DNA of 64,000 nucleotides from Diplocarpon mali. Its lineage: Eukaryota > Ascomycota > Leotiomycetes > Helotiales > Drepanopezizaceae. Shown in pieces: positions 1 to 11,424 of the stretch. Numbering within the stretch: position 1 is the stretch's first letter; every line of letters starts with the position of its first letter. The notes beneath the pieces were generated by a model. It saw nothing but the letters and a program-made list of their open reading frames with translations, made no database searches and was not told the DNA's origin. The position numbers and the translations under genes were made by a program. The stretch spans positions 35,695-99,694 of the forward strand of contig JAENRP010000144.1 of NCBI GenBank assembly GCA_024741835.1, given 5' to 3'.

Positions 1-74
1 CCCCCAAAAAGAATTAATTTTCAAGAGAAAAGGGTTGGAAGAGTCCGTGATGCTCTCGCGCCAGCTAGGTGAAA

Positions 75-1311
75 TTAAAGCAGGTTCCTACGAACGTAAA
101 GTTCCAGCTGCTTCAAAGCTTCTTCGAGTACCTCAGTCTCGCAAACAAAGCCAATGCGTACAGATCCCTTGAATTGTTTGCCGAAGCATTTCGAAGCTGG
201 GAGAAACATGACTTTACTCGTCTCAAGAACATCCAGGCAGAATCTCACATCATCCACAGCATTACCGTCTTTCTCAAACCTCACGAGTGCAGTGGTTCCA
301 CCAGTTGGTTTCACCCATGAGCAGACGTCGCTCCAGCGATCAATGAACTTCTCCAGCAATACGATGTTCGTCTTAGCGAGCTTGATGTTACGACCGAGAA
401 GAGAGTGCAGTACCGAGGTCGAGAGAGCATACGAAGCTAATTGGTCATCCACTTGCGAAACAGATATGGTTGTGTAGTCCCTGGCTGATGCTATAGCTTC
501 AATGATTGATCGATCCCGACATGCAATCCAACCTACGCGGATGCCGGCCAGACTATATGCTTTGGACATTGAGCCCGTGCTGATTGCCTTGGCATAACCC
601 AACGACACGATAGATGGTGGGAATTCAGAGTCTCCGGGAGATATGCCGTGAAACAGAGGTCTGTAGACCTCATCGGAAAGGATTATTATATCTTTTGCCC
701 TGGCCAAATCTACCAATCCTTGAAGAACTGACTTGGGCGTTGTGGAACCTGTGGGATTATTGGGATTGTTTATAATAATCATCTTGGTATTCTCCTGGAT
801 CATCTCCTTCAGGTCCTCCAGGTCGGGTATGTACTTCTTTCCCTTCCGAAGTTTCCATAGCGAGACCTCTGCACCTAGGCTCTTCGGAACATCGTATAGC
901 TGCTGATATGTGGGGTGCTGGCATACGACATGATCTCCCGGGCTGATCAGTGTGTAGAGCAGGAGGAAATTGGCAGCAATAGCTCCAGGCGTGATGAGGA
1001 CGTTCTCGAAAGGCAGGGGAGAAGCCGCTCGTGCCGAATATAGAGAGGCAAGACGATCTCGAAGAGCATGCGATCCACGGATAGGGCCGTAAGTCAATTT
1101 GGTGGAGGTGTTGAGCGGATGTGGAATGTTGGGGTCCTCGCATAAGGCGACGAGGTCGTCAATCGAGATTGACGCAGCACAGGTCTCTGCAATATTTAAC
1201 ACTCCTGGGGTCGTTTCATATTTGTCCATCCACTTCGGAGCGTTAGTGATATTCCGATTGTGATGAGAGGTTGCGTACCTGTTCAACCTCGAACGGCTCA
1301 ACTCGCACCAT
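75..1311 (-). CDS. PLP-dependent aminotransferase, class I/II
   Basis: Predicted fold-type I aminotransferase of about 396 residues in two exons (1279-1311 and 75-1232). The intron at 1233-1278 has a GTACGC donor. Splicing joins MVRVEPFEVEQ to WMDKYETTPGVLN, an N-terminus usual in fungal members; the longer open frame to 1487 begins at a non-ATG codon and reads through the intron. Visible motifs are NNPNNPTG near residue 166, the SDEVY segment that contacts the cofactor, and SMSK with the predicted PLP lysine at about residue 235. A C-terminal GSVRIGFVC segment carries the substrate-carboxylate arginine expected in this fold. Members resemble capreomycidine-synthase-like aminotransferases, but the substrate cannot be inferred. 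The gene is divergent from the ABC transporter. Family call is secure; function is open. Confidence 0.88.
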
Positions 1312-1859
1312 TGTTCCAATTGCCTCGGTAGACGAGGCTGGAAGAAACCAGAGAATGCTACAACTATATTAGCCCTTGCAATGCCGTTGTCTTGAATGGG
1401 CAATATAAACCTGTTCTTGTATCCTGGCGCAGCGTATGAAAAATTAATCAATGAAACGAAATCTCGCGGGGCGCCGAAGTCGTGCAATCTGAGGTCATCG
1501 TCTCCAAGTCGGATATCGTCGCACCGCCATTACCAGCCTCCTCGTTCTGACCAATGATTCCTCGAGGCCCGTGCCCCCCCAGCAGCTGCCAAGTCTACCT
1601 GCCTAATTGACTGGAGCTTTGGTCAGCACTCAAGACATCAATCATCTCGAGACTTCAACTGAGAACTAGGACATCCCGCCCACATCGCTCACGCTCCTTG
1701 GTTGTCCGCGACAGCCTCAGCACGTTCGCATTTGTCTGCAGCTCTCGGAGCACAAATCCTCATGGAATAAACAGTACCACATTGTCGATACCCTCACTCT
1801 CTTTCCGACAGAGCTTGAGCTACACGGATCAAACTAACATTCGCTCAACCCAGCCGAAG
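1312..1859. promoter_or_regulatory. Divergent intergenic region, aminotransferase / ABC transporter
   Basis: About 550 bases lie between two divergent start codons and must hold both promoters and 5' leaders. A CT-rich stretch and a CAACATT-type leader precede the ABC transporter ATG at 1860. No specific operator was identified. Confidence 0.5.
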
Positions 1860-4800
1860 ATGCAACGATTGTTAGGGACAGCGGTCCTTGCGGCCCTTTC
1901 ATTTTCATGGACGACATCCGCGGCTGGGAATTACTCGTCAACAGACATGATGCGCGCGCAACTGGCTCTGATGGGTGATCGTCCGGCTGATTGCCCCCCA
2001 TGGTTCAGTGCCCTCTCTCGTTCGGTGCGAGACAAGTTACTGACCATATGAAGCTTCAACTGCCTCCTGCCAGCCTTTACCTGCGGCCAGTACTCCGACT
2101 GTAACCAGTTTAATGGCAAATGCTCCTGTCCACCTGGTTTTGGAGGAGATGACTGCTTCTCACCAGTATGTGGATCTTTGGCAGATGGAGAGGACCGGCC
2201 TATGCGATCGAACGACTATTGCGAATGCAAGGAAGGTTGGACTGGAATCAACTGCAATGTTTGCACGAGCAATAAGGCTTGCAATGCCCTGATGCCAACC
2301 AGTGAAGGTGGAGTGTGTTATCAAAACGGCGAAGTGGTGCACGAGAACTATCAGCAATGTGATGTCACCAACAAGAAAATAGTCCAGATCTTGGACGGGA
2401 GGAGGCCGCAAGTCACTTTCACTTGTAACGCAAATGCCTCCACTTGTGATTTCCAATGTAGGTGGTATCCGTATGTGTTACCGGCAACCACTCATCTCAT
2501 ATCTAGTCTGGGTCGAGCACAAGGAGTCTTTCTATTGCTCTTTGAACACCTGCACATCGACTGCCGACAATACCTACGACCAAAACTCAACTAGCTACAA
2601 GTGTGAGAACATCGACTGCAAATGTATTCCGGACCGAATGCTGTGTGGAGAGAACGGCTCTGTTGATATCACGGAGTTCCTGGACGAGTCAATAAGCGGA
2701 CCTGCATCTTTCAGTTGCAAACAGGAGCATGGTGGAGTAAATAACTGTAAATTCAAGGAGCCTGCCATGGACGAACTGATACAGCAAATGTTTGGAGATG
2801 ACAGTATTGAGCTGGACTGCAAGGCTGGGGAGTGCCTTTACGTCACAGACGTTCCAGGCTTTGAACGGCCCGTGAAGAGGATCAACACACCCCTGATCGC
2901 AGGCGTCATTGCTGGTAGCGCCTTGTTTGTGGTCGGTGTTATTCTGACAGTGTGGTATCTCTCTCGGAGACAGTTTAAATACGGGCCTATCCAGCTGGAC
3001 GATTCCGACGACGAAAGCATGAAGTTGATGACAGATCACAAGCCTGCTTCTCTGTACTTCGAGAATGTCGCATATCATCTAAACGGAAAGCAAATATTAT
3101 CTGGCATCCAAGGCGTCGCTCATCCGGGAGAGATCATGGCGATCATTGGCTCATCAGGCGCAGGCAAAACATCTTTCCTTGATATCCTGGCTCGAAAGAA
3201 CAAGCGTGGAAAGGTCTCGGGGGATTTCTTTGTGAACGGAGAGAAAGTCAACGATAACGACTACAAGAATGTTGTTGGGTTCGTTGATCAGGAAGACACT
3301 ATGCTACCAACACTGACGGTTCACGAAACGATCATGATCAGTGCACTCCTCCGACTTCCTCGCGACATGGGGAAATCTGCAAAGGAGCAACGCGTCTACG
3401 AGGTGGAGAAGCAGCTTGGGATCTTTGCAATCAAGGACTCGTTGATCGGATCCGAGGAAGGCAAAGGACGTGGAATCTCCGGTGGCGAGAAGCGAAGAGT
3501 CGGGATTGCTTGCGAGCTTGTTACGAGTCCAAGCATATTGTTCCTCGATGAGCCAACCAGTGGCCTGGACTCATATAATGCTTTCAACGTCATTGAATGC
3601 TTGGTTACTCTTGCAAAGACGTACAAGCGAACTGTCATATTTACTATCCATCAGCCAAGATCCAATATTGTAGCACTCTTCGACAGGCTACTTCTTTTAG
3701 CCAAGGGAAAGACAGTGTACTCCGGCGACTTTTCTCTTTGTCAGGATTTCTTCGACAGTATCGGATACTCTTGTCCCCCAGGTTTCAACATTGCAGATTA
3801 TCTGGTCGATTTGACTATGCATGTCGGCGGTCCTCGAACCCCTACTGATGGGAACTTTCCCGAATTCGAGACCCCTGGCGGTAGTTTAGGGCCTAGCAGT
3901 ACCCGTGCTGCGAAATCGATTGCCAGCACTGGTGGAGGCAGTATCGAGGAGTCGACTGACGGGAGCCCCGGGGACTCCCTCGTGAGACCCAAGGGAAAGC
4001 GCGGGGATTCAGTCAAAACCAAACAAGAACGTGAACTATATACACGCAAACGGCCCGGAGCAGAAACGCCAGGCTCACACACCGACGACGGCTCATTGGA
4101 TCCAGCTATAAAAGCATCGCAGCAGTGGCTCCGTCTACAGAAGCAGCATCCCGGCCAAGTCCACCAACATGTAACAGATGATCCGGATAACCTGCCGCCC
4201 GCGGTCTCGGGCTCAAGCGACCTCGATGTTCTCGTTGCTGCCTACCAAAATTCCGAAATAGCCAGTAAAATTCACGGTGATATTCATGCCGCAATAGAAA
4301 GTGCACAGATTGCGAATAGTTCTGCCAACGGTCATGCGTTGGGTAATGGTTCAGCGAGTGGCGGTGCCATGGGAAGAGGCTACGCGAGAATTGGGTACGT
4401 TAGGCAATTTTTGATCTTGTCTCAACGAACCTGGAGGAATCTGTACCGGAACCCGATGTTGATGCTCACTCATTACGCAATTGCCATCCTTCTCGCCGTC
4501 CTCTCTGGCTTCCTCTTTTACGGTCTCACAGACGACATTCCTGGCTTCCAAAATAGACTAGGCTTGTTCTTCTTCATCCTGGCTCTTTTTGGATTCAGCA
4601 CGCTGTCCAGCTTGACAGTTTTTGCGACCGAACGAATGCTATTTGTTCGCGAAAGGGCCAACGGGTACTACTCACCCGTCACTTACTTTGTCGCCAAAGT
4701 CCTATTCGACGTCGTTCCCCTCCGAATCATCCCACCTATCATTATGGGATCGATCATATACCCTATGACTGGGTTGGTACCAGACTGGACACACTTCCTC

Positions 4801-5226
4801 AAGTTCATCCTTATCCTCGTCCTCTTCAACCTCGCTGCGGCAGGTATCTGCCTTTTCATTGGCATCGTCTGCAAAGATAACGGCGTCGCGAGTCTGATTG
4901 GCTCGTTAGTGATGCTCTTCAGCTTGCTCTTCGCCGGTCTGCTACTCAACCACGACGCTATTCCCAAGTCAGCTCTCTGGCTGCAAGACATATCCATCTT
5001 CCATTATGGCTTCGAATCGTTGATTGTCAACGAAGTCACCTACCTCTCGCTCAAAGACAAGAAACTCGGCCTTACAATTGATGTTCCAGGCGCCACAATC
5101 TTGAGCTCATTTGGGTTTGATACCCAGGCGCTGTGGCCAGACGTTACGAATTTAGCGATCTTCGCTGGCGGCTTCATTGTCTTGGCGTACCTAGCCATGC
5201 ATGTGTTGTTGATAGAGAGACGGTAG
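1860..5226 (+). CDS. ADP1: Adp1-like ABC transporter, ABCG family
   Basis: Half-size ABCG transporter of about 1,088 residues, close to yeast Adp1 in length and layout. Three exons: 1860-2002, 2054-2457, 2507-5226. The introns are 51 bases (weak GTTCAG donor) and 49 bases (GTAGGT). The N-terminus has a signal peptide ([14 protein letters not shown]), then a cysteine-rich ectodomain with EGF-like spacing ([24 protein letters not shown]). One membrane segment follows near residues 313-336. The nucleotide-binding domain has Walker [10 protein letters not shown] near 397, signature ISGGEKRR near 506, Walker [14 protein letters not shown] and H-loop TIHQPRS. A polar linker leads to a C-terminal membrane domain with about six helices. 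Adp1 is an ER or vacuolar membrane ATPase whose substrate is poorly defined, and the same holds here. Confidence 0.93.
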
Positions 5227-6281
5227 CTGAGATGTTTGCATGTTTGAATATCCATGGCACTGAGATTTGATTCCATGGCGTCTGGAGATTTGTCTATACG
5301 TGTGTGCTCTTCATGAATGTCTGTCCGTCACATGTACATGAACAGCGAATGTAGATGTAAGGACCGGGGCTTCTGTTTCGATATCGCCTCCTCACCCACC
5401 AATGCGATTGTGCCTGAACTTTTCTGATTTCAAGCGAGACATCGAAGCCGTAGCACTTCGTGCAGGATACCTAGCCTCGACGCCAGGACGAGTACATAGT
5501 ACCGGCTACTCCCAATCCGAGTATTATGTATTAGTGATGGGAATAGGCTTAAGCCGGCCCAGATCCGAACGGTACTGGTCTAGGCATCATCTCCAAACAT
5601 GTCCTGCCACCCGCATTGTTCTCCCTGACCTCCTTGTTCCGGCTCAACTTCTCCCAATCCTCACACGAGTTTCATCTTCAATGTTTTAAACTTTCGAAAT
5701 ATATTCCTCTTATAGACTCGGCCTTTGATGCGCTCACGGTTGCTTTGACAGCGCTAAGCTCTATCATACGGACTGTCGTTGCGAGTCTCTTGGGGGTCCG
5801 GCCATTGGCAAGGATGGGTGGCTATCTCTTCACAAGGGATCAGGAGCTGACGTAGAGCTAAGGTACATAGCACATGTGAGAATGAAGTACTAAGACATAT
5901 ATCTTGAGCATCAATCTAACGACAACGTTGAAGAAGACCCCTGTCTCACTTTGAATTCTAGCCTGCACAGACGGATGTCAAGCAATCGAAGCGTCTCAGC
6001 AAACGGGGGAGTAGAGCCATGTAGCCCTTCTTACGTAACTAGAGAGATACGAGGAATATATAGTTCAACACCCGGACTAACGGCTCCCTAATGGCTGTAC
6101 CGATAGATGCTCGGAGTAGCAAGATTGCAGGTAAATTGACCTGTGATGATCGATGCACGTGATGGCGCGTACATGTCCTAGTTTACGCGCCGCATCGACC
6201 CCCCGACAACTATTTCTACGTCCACCTGATACAAACACGATGCACGTGGTGCCGCTCAGCAGATAGACCAGAATTTCGAAA
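5227..6281. other. Intergenic, no supported gene
   Basis: About 1.05 kb between the ABC transporter stop and the NBS1 start. Short open frames at 5402-5855 overlap each other in different frames and show no family signature. The stretch holds the transporter 3' UTR and the NBS1 promoter. Confidence 0.5.
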
Positions 6282-8955
6282 ATGTGGATCCTTGCCTGTG
6301 AAGGAGATGCTTTCCAAGGTCTTTATCTTTCTGCAAAAATGAATGCTTGTACTGACCGCATTGCAGGCCGCAAACAATGGCTTCGGCCCGGGAAGAAGTA
6401 TATCTTCGGTCGCAACAAGACAGAAGGTATGAACAGCCTGGCTCGTTGCAGTATGTACTAATGCCCGTCAGACGTACAATATGGCCTGGCAGACAAGACA
6501 GTTTCGAGATTGCACTTGCTAGTCGTGGTAGATCCAGTTGAGCCCTCCAGTTGTGTAAGGAATTCGTGAATCGAAGGCCGCCTCTGCTGACACCCTCAAG
6601 GCAAATGCCGGATGTCGGACGCGAATAACACTGACCGATGGCTGCGGTGTACCCAACAAGAAGAGCGGAGAATTCGGGACTCCGGTCGGCACGCTTCTAA
6701 ATGGGGATCAGATCAGAGGCAAAGCAGTTGTACTCGAACGAGACCAGAATGTAGTCAGTCTTGGGAAGTTCAAGCAGCATTTCCGGCAATTATTCTCTAT
6801 CCCATGCTATCGCGTCTCTAACTCGATACAGCTTTACCTGGGTGCCAGTCACATTTACATTCTCCTTCACCACCAAAGAGTTAAAAGCCAATCCATTTCC
6901 TGCCCTCCACGAACGCCTCGGGCCTCTTGACATCAGAGTCCTACAGCAATACGAGCGTGAGTACGTTACACATGTGGTTGCGAAGAAGCGAAACACTTCA
7001 AAGGGCCTTCAAGCTTTGATCAATGGAAAATATATTGTGCACAACGACTCCTTCGTGGAAGCTATTGCGTCGGCAGCAACTCGTCTTGGCGATGATCCAT
7101 CTCCTCTAGAGTTCGATTTTGAGGCCAACTTTCCAGATCCTCTCAAATACCTCCCTCCTCAAGGAGAGGAGCCCACACAGAGATCAGCTGAAGCGTACGC
7201 GCCGGTTGCAAGTCGAATCGATGTGTTCGACGGATACACATTCGTGTTCTACAGTCAGCAGCAATTCACGAATCTTCTGGCCCCCATTACCGAGGGCCGT
7301 GGAAAGGCACTCCTGAGAGAAGCTATACCAGAAAAGACGACCGTGGAGGAGTACGTGAGATACGTCAAGGGCGTGGCAGGTGAAAAGGGGCTGGGAGAAT
7401 TTGAGGATGGGAGTGAGGGCAAAGGCGTGGTTGTGGTCAAATTCAACCCTGCGAAGGGCCCAGGGACCGCATGGTTTGCAGAATTCGGCAGGCAGGTTTC
7501 CTTGTCTCTGGGCCACCGCCTCATTGAGCAGAGCGAGTTCTTGGATGCCATACTCGGCAACGATGCTAGTATTCTTAGAAGGCGCATTTTAGATGATGCT
7601 TCCGACACAGTCATACCTCTACCTTTAACAGGCATGTATCACTTTCAACCACTGTCAGTCTCTGTTTTAATAATCTCACAGCTACCACCGAGAGCAAAGA
7701 GACACGCAAAGATTCGGAGGAGGCAGAAATGGCACCCCCTGAACCAGTACGCGGCAGGAGACGTGCAAGAGCTAAATTCAAGGGCTTTGAGGATGATTTT
7801 TCTGGACCTATCGCCTCGGGCAAACCTGTGCCCGAGCCAGAACCAATGCAAATTGATGCGCCTCAACCAGACGATATACAGTATTCGCAGAGCCTCTTCG
7901 TTTCTCAATATCCAGATCAGGAGATACCACAGGCTCCTGAGCCCGAAGTCAGAACTAGTCGTAAGAGACGTGTATCTCCTGGGTCAGACGGTGAAGATAT
8001 ACTCGAGCAAATAGCAACACCGGTAGCTGCTTCAAAAAGACGACGACTTGCCGGGACGGCCGATTGGAGGCACGGAGAAGAGGTAACGCCTCCACCTCCA
8101 CCTACCACATCTGTGGCAAGCCATGTTGCGAAGGAGGAGGCAGCTCCCAAAGGAAGATCCAAACGAGTCAAGAACGAGGGAAAGATCGATATACTAGAAC
8201 CTGTGCGTCAGCAAAGGGAGCAAGCAGAGGCTGCTGCAAAAGCCGAGCGCGACTTGCGACAAGATAAGGACCCCGGCTTGAATGAACAAGTCCGAAACCT
8301 TGCCATCATTGAAGTGATGGAAGTGAAGCGATCGAAACCAGCCCCCCAGCGAACGAGAAGGGCAGACGAGAAGGAGAGTTGGGAACAAAAATGGGCCACC
8401 TTGAAGAATTTCAAGAAGTTCCGTCGCCGGCCAGATTCTGATGTTGCAAGAGGTTTTGACAAGGTCATTGTGCCTCTCGTGGAAGTTAGGAGAAAGGATT
8501 TTGGAATCGGGGACATGTATTGGCAGAAAGACGAAAGCCAGCGCAAGAAGAAAGGGAAAGAAATGGACAAGGATAGCCAACATGATAGTCCGGCGGAGTC
8601 TCAACGAGGACCGCCGAATCGCGCATCCGAGCCATCGAGGAGGGCCTTGGCCAGTCCAGCTAAGGACGACTTTGAGGAAGACGCCGTACCCGGAGACGTT
8701 GTCTCGGACTCTGATCCGCAGGCCCTAGCACCCACAGCGAGAACATCGCGGGCTCCCCAGCAGAGATTGGCCGACAGACCGGTCGCTTCGCAGGGCATAG
8801 CTACCAGCCAAAAGAGAAGCGCTGCCAGCACTTTGACGAAGCCAGCGCCAGCGAAGAAAGCCAGGCCAACGACGACTCGAAGAGTGCCCGAGCCAGAGGA
8901 CAGCGATGAGGATGATGATAGTGACGACGGGCTGAAATTCCGACTCCGGAGGTGA
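6282..8955 (+). CDS. NBS1: Nibrin/Xrs2 homologue of the MRN complex
   Basis: Predicted 812-residue Nbs1, the FHA/BRCT subunit of Mre11-Rad50-Nbs1, which senses DNA double-strand breaks and recruits Tel1/ATM. Six exons: 6282-6318, 6367-6426, 6472-6554, 6601-6785, 6832-7631, 7682-8955. The FHA domain covers roughly residues 1-115, with GRNK and SRLH as the phosphopeptide-binding signature. A tandem BRCT region follows to about residue 330. The Mre11-binding motif KNFKKFRRR lies near 629. The tail has an acidic run followed by LKFRLRR, resembling the Tel1-binding tail. Introns 4 (6786-6831) and 5 (7632-7681) need GC donors to keep frame and family sequence; a GT alternative for intron 4 (donor about 6757) keeps frame but loses the FRFTW motif. 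Confidence 0.9.
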
Positions 8956-9617
8956 CGGGAGACCAGACCTGGGCTTGGGACTTGGGAGCGGGAGTCTTGG
9001 ATTGGGGTATCTGGGAACAGTAGAGGTGTATCCACGCTGGCTGTCGAGTTTAGGCACGCGTTGCTCTGTGTGGTAGCTCTTGTGACTATCAATTCTGCGG
9101 CAGCTGTGCCTGTCTCGCATACCATGGAGAGATTCCCTGGTATTTCTTGCAATGCCAGGATAAACTGGGTAGGTAGTACGTAGCTCACATTCCACAAGGT
9201 TTTTTTTTTTTGGTTTTTTTGGTTTTTTGGTTTTTTTGGGTTCCCAGATCTTCACGACTGACACCGCACGGCACCGCAACAAGAGTAGAGTCCCCCGTTC
9301 CCGCTGGCAACGTATCTGGGACGTAACTTCAGAAGTTCATCACAACAGGCACACGTCAAAGTACGGCTCATGGTGTCTTGAAGCAACATGACCATGGTTA
9401 TTCATGGCTCTTGACCAGCATCCATAGAGCTCGCGAGGTAGGGAAGTTTTGCTTCAGTACGTGAGCCGTTCGGTCATGAAGATCCTAAGCTTTCCTGGAC
9501 CCCCCCCCTAAACAAAGATTGACGACTCTTTAAGCGAGCAATGGAAAGGGGTATCTACTACAACGCCTGGGCCCCTGATGCGACCTTTCCAGCAGTCCAT
9601 GCTCCTAGCCACACTGA
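8956..9617. other. Convergent 3' region with poly-T tracts
   Basis: Intergenic between the convergent NBS1 and cytochrome b5-like genes. Interrupted T-runs at about 9200-9237 (T11GG T7 GG T6 GG T7) are the only distinctive feature. Open frames here are reverse-strand shadows of the NBS1 tail. Confidence 0.5.
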
Positions 9618-10643
9618 TCAGCCCATTTCGTCCAGCGTCCTCGTTGCCTTGATCTCTCTCTCCTCAACCGCGACCCCCACCAAACAACCCTCCAACATAC
9701 CCTCCCAGTTGACCCATGGGTGCACCTCTCCAAACAGTTTCGTGCCATCTCTACCCGCAGCCCTCATCAGCTCCGGCTCGCCTCCAGGATGGTAGGGCAG
9801 ATACGGCGTCATGTTATACACCTTCCCACCCAGCACCGTCCACGAGTCCTTGCCCTTCCTGCCCGTATACTGCTTCAGCAGACTTGGCGGCACCCGAAGA
9901 TAAGGGGCATTCGGCGGGAGGCCTCTCAGGTTTGCTGTAGGAGATGAAGCAAGGCGCGCCCAGTCCAGCGGCGAATGTCCAGGCGTCAGTAGGACTTTCT
10001 TGCGAGGTTTGGTCGGCATCGCAGTATGTGTCGGCGGAGGCGCGAGAGAGGAGGGTAGAGCGCTGGGAGACCCACGGTCTGGGAGAGGGGCGCGGGATGG
10101 CGGTGCCATCAGACCTGGCTGGACCTGAAGCCTTGGAGGACCTCGCACTCCTCCGGAAGCCCTTTGCGCCGAATTGAGCGCAGGGAAAGAGGGCGTAGGC
10201 ATCGAATCCTCTGCCTCCTCGTCTGCTACATGGCTGATTCCAAGTGTGCGGGATGTTGGTGTTGAGGGGTCTCGTAAGGGTCTCGAGCGTGAGGGCGCAG
10301 GTGAGGGTGAGGGTCGTGGACTAGGCTGAGGGACAGCTGGTTTCTTGAAATATGGAGGGGGCGGCATTGCCTTCCTGTCCTGTTCGGCTTTCGCATCGTC
10401 GGTAGGAAGTTCCTCGGTGGCAGTTATTGGGATCTCTGCATTTTCCGTCCGATGGTTTTCGTCCAGCTCGGCTTTTGGCATCTCCTTCTCGACTACTGCT
10501 GGTGGTGGCGGGCCGGGCTGCTTCTTTACTCCATCTCGGACGGAGCGGCGGCGAAGCCATGGTAGACCGGACCAGGACGACGGCGGATGTCTATAGCAGA
10601 GAAAAGATATGGAGGCGACGAGGATGGAGAATCCTAGTATCAT
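9618..10643 (-). CDS. Membrane-anchored cytochrome b5-like heme protein
   Basis: Predicted 341-residue protein, single exon. The start is the ATG at 10643, giving MILGFSILVASISFLCYR, a hydrophobic anchor; the upstream open frame to 10694 begins at TTG. A long proline/serine-rich low-complexity linker of about 200 residues leads to a C-terminal cytochrome b5 domain. That domain begins WTVLGGKVYNMTPYL and carries the HPGG motif. The heme ligands should be the histidine of HPGG and that of FGEVHPWVN. The domain type resembles yeast Irc21 and the b5 part of NCB5OR. It probably acts as an electron carrier on the ER or another endomembrane; the partner reductase is unknown. Domain secure, exact role open. 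Confidence 0.82.
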   Translation of the reverse strand: MILGFSILVASISFLCYRHPPSSWSGLPWLRRRSVRDGVKKQPGPPPPAVVEKEMPKAELDENHRTENAEIPITATEELPTDDAKAEQDRKAMPPPPYFKKPAVPQPSPRPSPSPAPSRSRPLRDPSTPTSRTLGISHVADEEAEDSMPTPSFPALNSAQRASGGVRGPPRLQVQPGLMAPPSRAPLPDRGSPSALPSSLAPPPTHTAMPTKPRKKVLLTPGHSPLDWARLASSPTANLRGLPPNAPYLRVPPSLLKQYTGRKGKDSWTVLGGKVYNMTPYLPYHPGGEPELMRAAGRDGTKLFGEVHPWVNWEGMLEGCLVGVAVEEREIKATRTLDEMG

Positions 10644-11424
10644 GGTATGCGAGTGGTGACCAGTGATCAGACGATGTCGTGGAGGTGATGCCAAGTTGCC
10701 GCGGTGGGGGGGGATTTACGAAGGATGACTAGCGCTCGGGTGGGCCTTGTTTGCTGTGCTCTGCTGTGCTCTGCGATGTTCCCCCTCCCCGTCAGGATAA
10801 AGAAACATTGGCGTCTGTGTGGCCGACGACTCTGTTTACTTCGCTGTCTCGCATGAAATCTAATAGAAGTTGCAGAGCCCGAGACGCGGGGCCGCTGCGA
10901 TGGAGGAGAGGGAGAAGCGTGATCCAACAGAATAAACAAGCGCCGAGCACAGCAACACAGCCAGAAGACTCCGGCTGGCTGATGTGGAATAGCACGCGTT
11001 GTATAGAAAGATTGAAGGAAAGTAAATAAACAAACCCAAAAAGGGTGGTGATGGGCATGGATCCTCTACCTGCAAGATCCTTTATCAATCTCCGGATGGC
11101 CCTTTTTCGTCCTCTCTCTCTCTCTGTGTCTCTCTCTGTCTCTCTCTCTGTCTCTCTCTCTCTGTCTCTCTCTCTCTCTCTCTCCCTCTCCCTCTCCCCT
11201 CTCCCTCTCTTTCTCTCAACCCCCCCAACCCAGCTCGCGACGACTACGAGCTCCAAGGTTCTGCTCGGTTTGATCTCATTCCATTCCACTCCATATCATT
11301 GCATACAATCTCCGAAATTCTCAAGAGCTCATGCCTGGACGGCCCTCTCATCCTAATCAATTAATCCACCGCTGTTCCCCTCGCTCCCCTCCCCTCGATA
11401 CTCGTTGCGCCTCAGGCCAAACCC
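10644..11424. promoter_or_regulatory. Divergent intergenic region with CT-rich leader
   Basis: Separates the cytochrome b5-like gene (minus) from the coiled-coil gene (plus). It includes the long polypyrimidine tract listed separately. No other gene was supported. Confidence 0.5.
11111..11218 (+). repeat. (CT)n polypyrimidine tract in a 5' leader
   Basis: About 108 bases of near-pure CT repeat, interrupted by single G (TCTCTGTCTC). It ends about 200 bases before the ATG at 11425. CT-rich tracts near transcription starts are common in fungal promoters; the length makes a polymorphic microsatellite likely. Confidence 0.85.

Noticed and set aside
757..1143. Minus-strand 128-residue frame inside the aminotransferase
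   Set aside because: Lies in another frame of a well-supported gene with no motif of its own.
1312..1487. Longer aminotransferase start above 1311
   Set aside because: The frame opens at TTG; a 46-base intron with good splice signals restores the usual family N-terminus from the ATG at 1311.
5402..5855. Two overlapping small plus-strand frames
   Set aside because: No domain, no splice logic, overlapping in different frames; likely chance in 3' UTR.
9618..10694. Cytochrome b5-like start at 10694
   Set aside because: The codon there is TTG; the ATG at 10643 gives a clean membrane anchor.
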